NCBI GenBank assembly: GCA_023717585.1
Contig: JAMQPJ010000524.1
Coordinates: 1-7,106, forward strand
Reading direction: 5' to 3'
DNA length: 7,106 nucleotides
From: Thermoanaerobaculia bacterium
GTDB lineage: Bacteria; Acidobacteriota; Thermoanaerobaculia; UBA5066
How positions within the stretch are numbered: position 1 is the first letter of the stretch; each line of letters starts with the position of its first letter. The notes beneath the pieces were generated by a model. It saw only the letters and a list, made by a program, of their open reading frames with translations, was not told where the DNA came from and did not search any database. Shown here one piece after another: positions 1 through 6,251 of this stretch. The translations under genes and the position numbers were made by a program.

Positions 1-1435
1 GAGAGGACACGACCGAAACGGCGGGAGGCGAGTCCCTGATCGGCTCCTTCGGCGCGGAACCAGCCTGCCGCGGGATCGTCTCGATTCGCTCCGTGAGCTG
101 GGAGAGCACGTCTCCCGCGCTCTCCTTGACGTCTTTCACGACGGAAGCGGCCGCCGACGGATCCGGACTCACGGGCGGCCGGATGCGTCCGTTGTCGCGG
201 TCCGTCGCCGGCTTCACGCCGCGCTGCACCTCGGAGACGAGAGTTCCCGGCGACGAAGGCGGGGTCTCGTGCGCCCCGTCCTCCTCGCGCCCCTTCACCG
301 AGTTCGACTTCAGGGCGTCCGTGTCCAGACTCCAATCCGGGCCCGAGCCGCCGACCCCGTGAGACGGATTCGGGATTGCCGCGAGCGACGGATCGAGGTC
401 GCTCCGCCCGCGCCGCGCGAGATCCTCGAGCGACGTGTTTCCGCCGCCGAGAGGTCCCGAGGTCGGGGGTCGCGCGAGCGGGCCGGAAGGGATCGGCGCC
501 TTCGACGCCTGAGACGGGCGGCTTTCCTGGGATTCCACGGCGGAGACCGGGCCGAGGCGCTCGGCCTGCGCGACCATCTCGCCGAGGTCCTTCAGCATCT
601 CCATTTCGGCGTTCCGCGCCCGGAACTCGGAGAGCGCCTGGACGAAGTCTTTCCCGCTCTGGAACCGGGCGGCGGGGTCCTTCGCGAGCGCACGCGCGAG
701 GATCGGGTTGAACTCGGCCGGGATCGCGGCGTCGTAGGTCTGTGGAGACGGGTATTCCTCGTGGACGATCTTGTACGAGATCGAGGTGAGGTTGTCGCCG
801 GCGAAAGGCTTCTTCTTCGTGAGGAGCTCGTACAGGACGACGCCGAGCGAGAAGAGATCGCTGCGCCCGTCCACGACCTCGCCGGTCACCTGCTCGGGCG
901 ACATGTAGTTCGGCGTCCCGAGGAACTGCCCGGTCGCCGTCAGGCTCGAGCTGTTGATCTTCGCGATCCCGAAGTCCGTGATCTTCACGGTGCCGTCGTT
1001 CGTGAGGATGATGTTGGCCGGCTTGACGTCGCGATGCACGATGCCGCGGCGGTGCGCGTAGTCGAGGGCGTCCCCGACGTTCGTCACGATCTCGGCGATC
1101 CGGTCGTGCGAGAACGAGACCTTGTCCTTCAGGAGCTGCTTGAGGTTCTTGCCCTCGACGTACTCCATCGCGATGAAGGACGTCCCGGTCTCGACCTCCT
1201 CGCCGACGTCGTGGATCGTCACGATGTTCGGGTGGGACAGCGTTCCCGCCGCCTGCGCCTCCCTGAGGAAGCGTTCCGTGAACTCGCGGGTCTCCGAATC
1301 GTCTTCGCCGTTGGCCCGGATCGTCTTCAGGGCGACGCGCCGGCCGATGACGGGATCGCGTCCGAGGAACACGACGCCCATCGCTCCCTTGCCGAGCTCG
1401 CGCTCCACCTCGTAGCGCGCGAACTTCCTGGGCAG
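1..1435 (-). CDS. PknB-like Ser/Thr protein kinase, N-terminal part (3' end beyond the left edge)
   Basis: Predicted eukaryotic-type (Hanks) kinase that transfers phosphate from ATP to Ser/Thr of target proteins. Counting from a CTG at 1435, the kinase domain covers about residues 8-270. It has the glycine loop GKGAMG (15-20), the ATP-anchoring K37 in VALK, the helix-C glutamate E59, catalytic HRDVKPAN (134-141, base D136), DFG (154-156), a Ser/Thr-rich activation segment (162-174), SPEQ in place of APE (179-182) and R257. All catalytic residues are present, so it should be active. Residues 270-478 are a Pro/Ser/Gly-rich, low-complexity stretch. In this family such a linker often precedes a membrane helix and sensor domain, but neither is visible here. 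The frame has no stop down to base 1, so the gene is partial. The start is uncertain: no ATG fits. In-frame options are CTG 1435 (weak GGGG 8 nt upstream), CTG 1462 (GGAGGT only 3 nt upstream), TTG 1588 and GTG 1408, the last being close to the glycine loop. It is divergent from the EF-G2 gene. Confidence 0.94.
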   Translation of the reverse strand, partial: MPRKFARYEVERELGKGAMGVVFLGRDPVIGRRVALKTIRANGEDDSETREFTERFLREAQAAGTLSHPNIVTIHDVGEEVETGTSFIAMEYVEGKNLKQLLKDKVSFSHDRIAEIVTNVGDALDYAHRRGIVHRDVKPANIILTNDGTVKITDFGIAKINSSSLTATGQFLGTPNYMSPEQVTGEVVDGRSDLFSLGVVLYELLTKKKPFAGDNLTSISYKIVHEEYPSPQTYDAAIPAEFNPILARALAKDPAARFQSGKDFVQALSEFRARNAEMEMLKDLGEMVAQAERLGPVSAVESQESRPSQASKAPIPSGPLARPPTSGPLGGGNTSLEDLARRGRSDLDPSLAAIPNPSHGVGGSGPDWSLDTDALKSNSVKGREEDGAHETPPSSPGTLVSEVQRGVKPATDRDNGRIRPPVSPDPSAAASVVKDVKESAGDVLSQLTERIETIPRQAGSAPKEPIRDSPPAVSVVSS

Positions 1436-1521
1436 GCTGGACGACCCCGGTTCGGCTGGCAGACGACCTCCGTGCCTGCGCCCTCGCGCAGGTGACCCAG
1501 GGTCAACCCCGGGATTCCGAA

Positions 1522-1530
1522 ATTCTAGCA
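1522..1530 (-). promoter_or_regulatory. Candidate extended -10 promoter for the kinase gene
   Basis: On the minus strand the bases read TGCTAGAAT, which matches an extended -10 element (TGn followed by TAgAAT). It lies about 85 bases upstream of the likely kinase start at 1435. No convincing -35 hexamer is seen, which is usual for extended -10 promoters. If used, transcription would begin near 1515. This would exclude the more distant TTG at 1588 as the kinase start. The call rests on sequence match alone. Confidence 0.4.
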
Positions 1531-1595
1531 GCCGCAGATCGTGCGGCCCGCGGGGGCCGTGCGCGGGCCATGCCCTGTTCCTGAGCAAGTTTCCG

Positions 1596-1635
1596 GGCGG
1601 TGAAAATGAAACCGCCTTGGCGGAAGGCGACCGCC
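1596..1635. repeat. Alternating GGCGG/CCGCC half-sites (operator-like) upstream of the EF-G2 gene
   Basis: Four 5-base half-sites alternate in orientation: GGCGG (1596-1600), CCGCC (1612-1616), GGCGG (1619-1623) and CCGCC (1631-1635). The first pair extends to 6 bp (GGCGGT/ACCGCC) around an A-rich 9-base loop. The two inner sites form a second inverted pair separated by only TT. The last half-site touches the TATAAT at 1636. The array therefore covers the -35 and spacer positions of the probable EF-G2 promoter, where an operator could act. It might instead be chance in GC-rich DNA, or an RNA hairpin formed by a transcript reading through. Confidence 0.45.
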
Positions 1636-1641
1636 TATAAT
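1636..1641 (+). promoter_or_regulatory. Consensus -10 box (TATAAT) of the probable EF-G2 promoter
   Basis: A perfect TATAAT stands out in GC-rich DNA 36 bases upstream of the EF-G2 start codon. The predicted transcript would start near 1648 and have a leader of about 30 bases containing the GGAGGG ribosome-binding site (1664-1669). The best -35-like sequence, TTGGCG at 1617-1622, is only 13 bases away, which is too close for the standard spacing. The promoter may be weak, activator-dependent or use another -35 contact. Confidence 0.6.
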
Positions 1642-1676
1642 TTCGACCCCGAAACGAAAACCCGGAGGGTCACCGA

Positions 1677-3767
1677 ATGAAGGTCTACCCCGCTTCCGCC
1701 ATCCACAACGTCGCCGTCGTCGGGCACAACGGCGTCGGAAAGACGACGCTTGTTTCCGCTCTCCTGCACGAAGCCGGCGCGACGCCGCGCTTCGGACGCG
1801 TGGAGGAAGGGAACACGCCGACCGATTTCGACCCGGAGGAGATCGAACGGAAGATCTCGATCTCGCTCGCGGTCGCGTCGCTCGAGTGGAAGAAGAAGAA
1901 GGTCAATCTGATCGACACGCCCGGCTACGGCATCTTCGTGTCGGAGATGATCTGCGGCCTGAAGGCGGCCGATGCCGCGCTCCTCGTCGTGGACGCGGTC
2001 GCCGGAGTCCAGGTCCAGACCGAGAAGGCCTGGAAGCTGTGCGACGAGCTCGGCCTCCCGCGTCTCGTGGTCGTCAACCGCATGGATCGTGAGAACGCGG
2101 ACGGCGGCCGTGTGATGGAGCAGCTCGCCCGGAAGTTCGGCCGCACCTGCATCTGCCTCGAGGCCCCCATCGGACGCGAGAAGTCGTTCCGGGGTGTCAT
2201 CGACCTCGTCGCGATGCAGGGCTATCTGACGGACGCCTCCGGGAAGACGTCCCCGGCTCCCATTCCGGACGAATTCGAGAAAGACGCAGCGACGCTGCAC
2301 GAAGCGCTCGTCGAGATGGTGGCGGAAGGCGACGACAAGCTCATGGAGACGTTCTTTGCGCAGAGCAACCTCTCCGAGGAGCAGATGAAACCCGCGCTCA
2401 AGAAGGCGATTCGCGATCGAAAGATCACGCCCGTCCTGTTCACGGCGAGCGGAGACCACGAGACGGGCGTCGAGAAGCTCCTCGACGAGATCGTCGACCT
2501 GCTCCCGACCGCCGACTCCTTCCAGACGGTCGCCCTCAACAAGGCCGGGGCGAGCGAGGCCCTTGCCGCCGACCCGTCCGGCCCGCCGGCGGCGTTCGTC
2601 TTCAAGACGATCTCGGACCCGTACGCGGGCCGCCTGACGCTCTTCCGCGTCGTCTCCGGCACGTTCAAAACCGACGGGACGTACTCGAATCCGACGCGCG
2701 AGGCGCCCGAGCGCTTCGGACAGGTCTTCTCGCCACTCGGCAAGGCGATGCAGAACGTGCCCGAAATCCCCGCGGGCGACATCGGAGGCGTCGCGAAGCT
2801 CAAGGAGACGCTCACCGGGGACTCCCTCTCCCTGAAAGAGAAGCCCTTCGTCTTCGCGCCGCCTTCCATTCCGGAGCCCGCGATCGCCTTCGCGATCGAG
2901 CCGAGGGCCAAGGGCGACGAGGACAAGATCTCCGTCGCGCTTCACAAGCTGATCGAGGAGGACCCGTCCCTCCGCTTCTCGCGCGACATGGACACCCACG
3001 ACTTCCTCCTCGCGGGCGCCGGCCAGCTCCACGTCGAGATCGCCGTCGCGCGCATGAAGAGAAAAAGCGGGGTCGAGGTCATCCTCCACCCGCCCAAGGT
3101 CCCCTACCGGGAGACGATCACGCGTTCGGCCGAAGGGCACGGCCGCCACAAGAAGCAGACGGGCGGCCACGGACAGTTCGCGGACTGCAAGATCCGCATC
3201 AAGCCCCTCGCGCGCGGCGAGGATTTCGAGTTTGTCGACGACCTCTACGGCGGCTCGATTCCGCGCAACTACGTGCCCGCCGTGGAGAAGGGCATCCAGG
3301 ACGTGAGGAAGCGCGGCTATCTCGCCGGCTTCCCGATGGTCGACTTCCGGGTCGAGCTCTACGACGGGCAGTACCACGACGTCGACTCTTCGGAAATGGC
3401 CTTCAAGATCGCCGGCTCGCTCGCGTACAAGGACGCCATGGAGAGGGCGAGGCCGATCATCCTCGAGCCGATCATGAAGATCGCGATCAGGGCCCCCCAG
3501 GAGTACATGGGCGACCTGATGGGCGACCTCACGTCGCGCCGCGGACGCCCCGCCGGCATGGATCAGGAGGGCGAAGACTCCATCATCCGCGCCGAAGCGC
3601 CGCTCGCCGAGATGATCTCGTACGGTTCGATCCTCCGGGCCATCACGCAGGGGCGAGGCTCGTTCCACATGGAAATGGGCCACTACGAAGAGGTCCCGCG
3701 CCTCCTCCAGGACAAGCTCATCGCCGAGCGCGCGAAAAACCGCAAGGTGGAGGTCGTCGAGGAGTAG
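1677..3767 (+). CDS. fusA: Elongation factor G paralogue, EF-G2 type (translational GTPase)
   Basis: Cytoplasmic translational GTPase of the EF-G family; canonical EF-G drives tRNA-mRNA translocation on the ribosome. The length, 696 residues, is normal for EF-G. Domain I has G1 GHNGVGKT (16-23), G3 DTPGYGIF (80-87), G4 NRMD (134-137) and a G5-like TASGD (256-260). Domain II follows at about 290-385 and domain III at about 395-480. Domain IV carries the KQTGGHGQF loop and the tip histidine H567 in YHDVDSSEMAF; domain V carries the GDLTSRRG motif. The G1 sequence, Tyr84 in place of the usual catalytic His after DTPG, and the switch I sequence RKISIS resemble the EF-G2 subgroup (as in the second EF-G of Thermus thermophilus) rather than housekeeping FusA, so a separate canonical fusA is expected elsewhere. 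Start ATG 1677 has GGAGGG 7 nt upstream. The fusA symbol is family-level; the paralogue's own role is not established. The aminotransferase gene begins 72 bases downstream. Confidence 0.96.
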   Translation: MKVYPASAIHNVAVVGHNGVGKTTLVSALLHEAGATPRFGRVEEGNTPTDFDPEEIERKISISLAVASLEWKKKKVNLIDTPGYGIFVSEMICGLKAADAALLVVDAVAGVQVQTEKAWKLCDELGLPRLVVVNRMDRENADGGRVMEQLARKFGRTCICLEAPIGREKSFRGVIDLVAMQGYLTDASGKTSPAPIPDEFEKDAATLHEALVEMVAEGDDKLMETFFAQSNLSEEQMKPALKKAIRDRKITPVLFTASGDHETGVEKLLDEIVDLLPTADSFQTVALNKAGASEALAADPSGPPAAFVFKTISDPYAGRLTLFRVVSGTFKTDGTYSNPTREAPERFGQVFSPLGKAMQNVPEIPAGDIGGVAKLKETLTGDSLSLKEKPFVFAPPSIPEPAIAFAIEPRAKGDEDKISVALHKLIEEDPSLRFSRDMDTHDFLLAGAGQLHVEIAVARMKRKSGVEVILHPPKVPYRETITRSAEGHGRHKKQTGGHGQFADCKIRIKPLARGEDFEFVDDLYGGSIPRNYVPAVEKGIQDVRKRGYLAGFPMVDFRVELYDGQYHDVDSSEMAFKIAGSLAYKDAMERARPIILEPIMKIAIRAPQEYMGDLMGDLTSRRGRPAGMDQEGEDSIIRAEAPLAEMISYGSILRAITQGRGSFHMEMGHYEEVPRLLQDKLIAERAKNRKVEVVEE

Positions 3768-3807
3768 CCCGTTCTGATCAGTCCGCATCATGGCGGGCCG
3801 GGCGGCC

Positions 3808-3829
3808 CCCGGGCGACCCTTGCCTCGGG
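3808..3829 (+). promoter_or_regulatory. Possible hairpin overlapping the aminotransferase ribosome-binding site
   Basis: CCCGGGC (3808-3814) can pair with GCCTCGGG (3822-3829), leaving one bulged base and a 7-base loop. Its 3' arm overlaps the GGGAG ribosome-binding site (3827-3831) of the downstream gene, so it could reduce translation initiation. No T-run follows, so it is not a good intrinsic terminator. Stems of this size arise easily by chance in DNA this GC-rich. Confidence 0.2.
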
Positions 3830-3839
3830 AGTGTTGCCA

Positions 3840-4922
3840 ATGTCGATCGCCATGGCCGGGGAGGATCTTCTCGGCCGTCTGATCGCGGACGGAACCGTCT
3901 CGCGCCCGTCCGGTTCCGCACCCGAAACCCTGTGGACACAGCGTTTCGCCCAGCGAACGCAGCACATCACGGCCTCCATGATCCGAGAGCTCCTCAAGCT
4001 CACGGAACAGCCCGACATCATCTCTTTCGCCGGCGGCCTGCCCGCGCCCGACGTCTTCCCCGTCGAAGAGGTGCGCGCCGCGACCGAGCGCGTTCTCAGG
4101 GACCGAGGGACGACGGCTCTCCAGTACACGACGACCGAGGGCTACCGGCCTCTCCGCGAGCTCCTCGCCCGCCACATGAGCCGTTACGGCGTGGAGGTCA
4201 GGCCCGAGAACGTCCTCGTCACGTCCGGCTCGCAGCAGGCGCTGGACCTCATCGGGAAGCTCCTCATCAACCCCGGCGACCGCGTGCTGACCGAGGCCCC
4301 GACGTACCTCGGCGCCCTGCAGGCCTTCAACGCCTACCAGGCGGACTACCTCCCCGTGCCGATCGACGACGACGGGATGGACGTCGACGCGCTCGAGAAG
4401 CAACTGCGGGGCGGGCCGAAGTTCGTCTACGCGCTCCCCAACTTCCAGAACCCCGCAGGCGTCACGCTGAGCCTGGAGCGCCGCCGGCGACTCGTCGGGC
4501 ACGCGGCTCACTACGGGACCCCGGTCGTCGAGGACGACCCCTACGGCCAGCTCCGTTACGAGGGCGACCACCTCCCCTCCCTTGTGGAGCTCGACGCCGA
4601 GACGCACGGCTGCGCGAACGGCGAGCGCCGCGACGCGATGCTCCGCGCGCTCGACCGCCACGCCCCGCTCGGCGTGCGCTGGACGCGGCCGGGCGGCGGG
4701 CTCTTCCTCTGGACGACGCTGCCCGACGGTTTCGACACTCTCAAACTGCTCGACGAGGCGATCGCCGCAAAGGTCGCCTTCGTGCCCGGCGCCGCTTTCT
4801 ACCCCTGCGGCGGGGGCGAGCGGACGATGCGCCTGAACTTCTCCTACGCCGCTCCCGACGTCATCGAGGAGGGCATCAAGCGGCTCTGTCGGGTAATCGA
4901 GCGAGGCGGAAAGAAAGAATAG
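3840..4922 (+). CDS. Fold-type I PLP aminotransferase (LysN-like) lacking the catalytic-lysine block; probably inactive
   Basis: Resembles class I/II aminotransferases annotated as LysN/2-aminoadipate aminotransferase or PLP-dependent aminotransferase family. Residues are counted from the GTG at 3831. Recognisable parts are RFAQRTQHITAS (38-49), ISFAGGLPAPDVFP (64-77), the PLP-phosphate region SGSQQALDL (132-140), PNFQNPAG (203-210), VEDDPYG (233-239; D that contacts the pyridine nitrogen, and Y238), a WTRPGGGLFLW stretch (284-294) and the substrate-carboxylate arginine in RLNFS (334-338). Between PSLVELDAETHG (249-260) and GERRDAM (264-270) relatives have about 70 more residues, including the SK motif whose lysine forms the Schiff base with PLP. 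Here they are absent and the frame stays open. The protein is therefore about 360 residues instead of roughly 400 or more, despite about 30 extra N-terminal residues. ATG 3840 has GGGAG 8 nt upstream and is preferred over GTG 3831 and ATG 3852. It may be a decayed gene, a non-enzymatic relic or an assembly collapse; native substrate unknown. Confidence 0.85.
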   Translation: MSIAMAGEDLLGRLIADGTVSRPSGSAPETLWTQRFAQRTQHITASMIRELLKLTEQPDIISFAGGLPAPDVFPVEEVRAATERVLRDRGTTALQYTTTEGYRPLRELLARHMSRYGVEVRPENVLVTSGSQQALDLIGKLLINPGDRVLTEAPTYLGALQAFNAYQADYLPVPIDDDGMDVDALEKQLRGGPKFVYALPNFQNPAGVTLSLERRRRLVGHAAHYGTPVVEDDPYGQLRYEGDHLPSLVELDAETHGCANGERRDAMLRALDRHAPLGVRWTRPGGGLFLWTTLPDGFDTLKLLDEAIAAKVAFVPGAAFYPCGGGERTMRLNFSYAAPDVIEEGIKRLCRVIERGGKKE

Positions 4923-4938
4923 ATTTTCTTCTCATATG

Positions 4939-4962
4939 CGGCGGCTGCTGGTGCAGCCGCCG
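4939..4962. terminator. 10-bp perfect hairpin between convergent genes, probable bidirectional terminator
   Basis: CGGCGGCTGC (4939-4948) and GCAGCCGCCG (4953-4962) form a perfect 10-bp stem with a TGGT loop. It lies 16 bases after the aminotransferase stop and about 33 bases beyond the lpxA stop, where convergent transcripts should end. No T-run follows the stem on either strand, so it is not a classic intrinsic terminator. It may pause polymerase, protect the 3' end of mRNA or act with Rho. Confidence 0.5.
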
Positions 4963-4995
4963 ATAGCAGGAATCTCTTCCCGGTTCTCTTCCCTC

Positions 4996-5775
4996 TTACG
5001 CCCCGTGGATGCCCTGCTCGGAGGACGCGATGAAGTCGCGGAGCGCCTTCACGTCGTCGAACGCGGCCGCGATCGGCTCGAGCGCGGCCATCATCGCGGC
5101 CCGGTCGTGCCGGTGGCGGTGGAGGACGCGGTAGGCTTTCTGCAGCGCGGCGACGCGCTCTTTCGAAAAGCCCTTGCGCTCCAGTCCGACACTGTTCACC
5201 TTCCATGCCCGGACGGCGCGATCCGAGGAGCTCCAGAGGAACGGGAGCACGTCGTGGTTCATGCCCGAGAACGCCCCGACGAACGCGAAAGGCCCGACCC
5301 GCAGAAACTGCCTTACCGCGGCGTAGGCCCCGAGCACGACGTCGTCGCCGATCACGCAGTGGCCGGCCAGGGACGCGCCGTTCGCGAAGACCGTGCGGCT
5401 CCCGACGACACAGTCGTGCGCCACGTGGGAGTAGGCCATGAACAGGTTGTCGTCGCCGATGATCGTCGTGCCGTGCCCCGTGACCGTTCCGCGGTGCACC
5501 GTGCAGAACTCGCGGAACATGTTCCGGTTTCCGATCACGAGCGTGGTGGGCTCCCCCTTGTACTTGAGATCCTGCGGCGGCCCGCCGAGCGCGGCCTGGG
5601 GGCAGATCCGGTTGTCCTCGCCGAGCGTCGTCGGGCCCTCGATGACGGCGTGCGCTCCGACGGTCGTGCGCGCGCCGATCGTGACCTTCGCGCCGACGAT
5701 CGCGTAGGGCCCGATGTCGGCCGTGGGGTGAACGGACGCCGTCGCGTCGACGACGGCGGTCGCGTGGATCGGCAT
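4996..5775 (-). CDS. lpxA: UDP-N-acetylglucosamine O-acyltransferase (LpxA)
   Basis: First enzyme of lipid A synthesis: cytosolic transfer of a (3R)-hydroxyacyl chain from ACP to the 3 position of UDP-GlcNAc. The length, 259 residues, is close to the 262 of E. coli. Residues 1 to about 180 are left-handed beta-helix hexapeptide repeats (for example IGPYAIVGAK at 21-30), followed by a helical C-terminus. Family marks include DLKYKGEPT (69-77), VHRGT (93-97), catalytic H120 in SHVAHDC (116-122), H139 in LAGH, and VNSVGLERKGFS (193-204), which matches the helical-domain signature. By ungapped offset from the catalytic His, A168 in VGAFSG sits at or near the acyl-chain ruler position that is Gly173 in E. 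coli. ATG 5775 is preceded by GGGAG with a 7-base gap and overlaps the fabZ stop (TGATG), which indicates translational coupling. It is the last gene of the lpxD-fabZ-lpxA run; neither lpxB nor lpxI follows it here. Confidence 0.97.
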   Translation of the reverse strand: MPIHATAVVDATASVHPTADIGPYAIVGAKVTIGARTTVGAHAVIEGPTTLGEDNRICPQAALGGPPQDLKYKGEPTTLVIGNRNMFREFCTVHRGTVTGHGTTIIGDDNLFMAYSHVAHDCVVGSRTVFANGASLAGHCVIGDDVVLGAYAAVRQFLRVGPFAFVGAFSGMNHDVLPFLWSSSDRAVRAWKVNSVGLERKGFSKERVAALQKAYRVLHRHRHDRAAMMAALEPIAAAFDDVKALRDFIASSEQGIHGA

Positions 5776-6251
5776 CAGGCGGCTCCCGGACGGTTCACGA
5801 GGCTCGACATGATCTCGGCCTCCGCGCAGAGCGCGCCGTCTACGCGGGCTTCCGCCCTGATCTTCACGAGGCCGAGCCTCACGTTCACGATCTCGGCGGT
5901 CATGACGATCTGGTCTCCGGGGACGATCGGGCGCCGAAAGCGCGCCTTGTCGACGCCCGACAGGAACATGAGCTTTTTGGAAGGATCGGGCTCTTTCGAG
6001 AAGAAGAGGCACCCGGCGGCCTGCGCCATGCACTCGATGATCAGGACGCCCGGCATGACCGGGTTTTCCGGGAAGTGCCCCTGGAAGAAGGGCTCGTTCA
6101 CGCTCACGTTCTTGAGGCCGACGACCCTCGAGCCCACCGCGACCGGCCCCGGTGAAATCTCGAGGATGCGGTCCACGAGGAGGAAGGGATAACGGTGCGG
6201 CAGGAGCCGCAGGATCTCCAGAATGTCGCGGGCCCCGCCCTGTTCGGTCAT
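5775..6251 (-). CDS. fabZ: 3-hydroxyacyl-[acyl-carrier-protein] dehydratase (FabZ)
   Basis: Dehydrates (3R)-hydroxyacyl-ACP to trans-2-enoyl-ACP in type II fatty acid elongation in the cytosol. The protein has 158 residues, typical of the family, in one hot-dog fold. The N-terminal LLPHRYPFLLVDRI (16-29) and the active-site segment FFQGHFPENPVMPG (55-68) are diagnostic. The catalytic pair is H59 and E73 (in IIECMAQAAG, 71-80). KARFRRPIVPGD (102-113) is also typical. ATG 6251 overlaps the lpxD stop (ATGA) and has GGGAG 7 bases upstream, the same arrangement as for lpxA. Its place between the two acyltransferase genes is the common lpxD-fabZ-lpxA order. It competes with LpxA and LpxD for hydroxyacyl-ACP, so co-expression helps balance phospholipid and lipid A output. 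FabA is unlikely, given the motif and context. Confidence 0.98.
   Translation of the reverse strand: MTEQGGARDILEILRLLPHRYPFLLVDRILEISPGPVAVGSRVVGLKNVSVNEPFFQGHFPENPVMPGVLIIECMAQAAGCLFFSKEPDPSKKLMFLSGVDKARFRRPIVPGDQIVMTAEIVNVRLGLVKIRAEARVDGALCAEAEIMSSLVNRPGAA

Noticed and set aside
269..1495. A 408-codon plus-strand open frame opposite the kinase gene
   Set aside because: The opposite strand encodes an unmistakable kinase with all catalytic motifs; the plus-strand product is Arg-rich and matches nothing recognisable.
1617..1641. TTGGCG plus TATAAT as a complete sigma-70 promoter
   Set aside because: The spacer is only 13 bases, well short of 16-18, so I accept only the -10 element.
3768..3839. 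Intrinsic terminator between the EF-G2 and aminotransferase genes
   Set aside because: GC-rich pairings exist, but no T-run follows any of them. The two genes may be co-transcribed.
1635..4661. A 1008-codon open frame on the minus strand, antisense to the EF-G2 and aminotransferase genes
   Set aside because: It runs opposite two well-recognised genes. Its translation is dominated by Arg, Asp, Glu, Val and Leu with no family motif. Long antisense open frames are expected in GC-rich genes with G/C-biased third positions.
4996..6033. A longer LpxA starting upstream, at 6033
   Set aside because: The upstream extension is out-of-frame fabZ sequence. ATG 5775 has a good ribosome-binding site and gives the family's normal length and N-terminus.
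4936..6192. A 418-codon plus-strand open frame opposite lpxA and fabZ
   Set aside because: lpxA and fabZ are certain from their catalytic motifs and coupled starts. The plus-strand frame is a compositional shadow, and the hairpin lies within its beginning.
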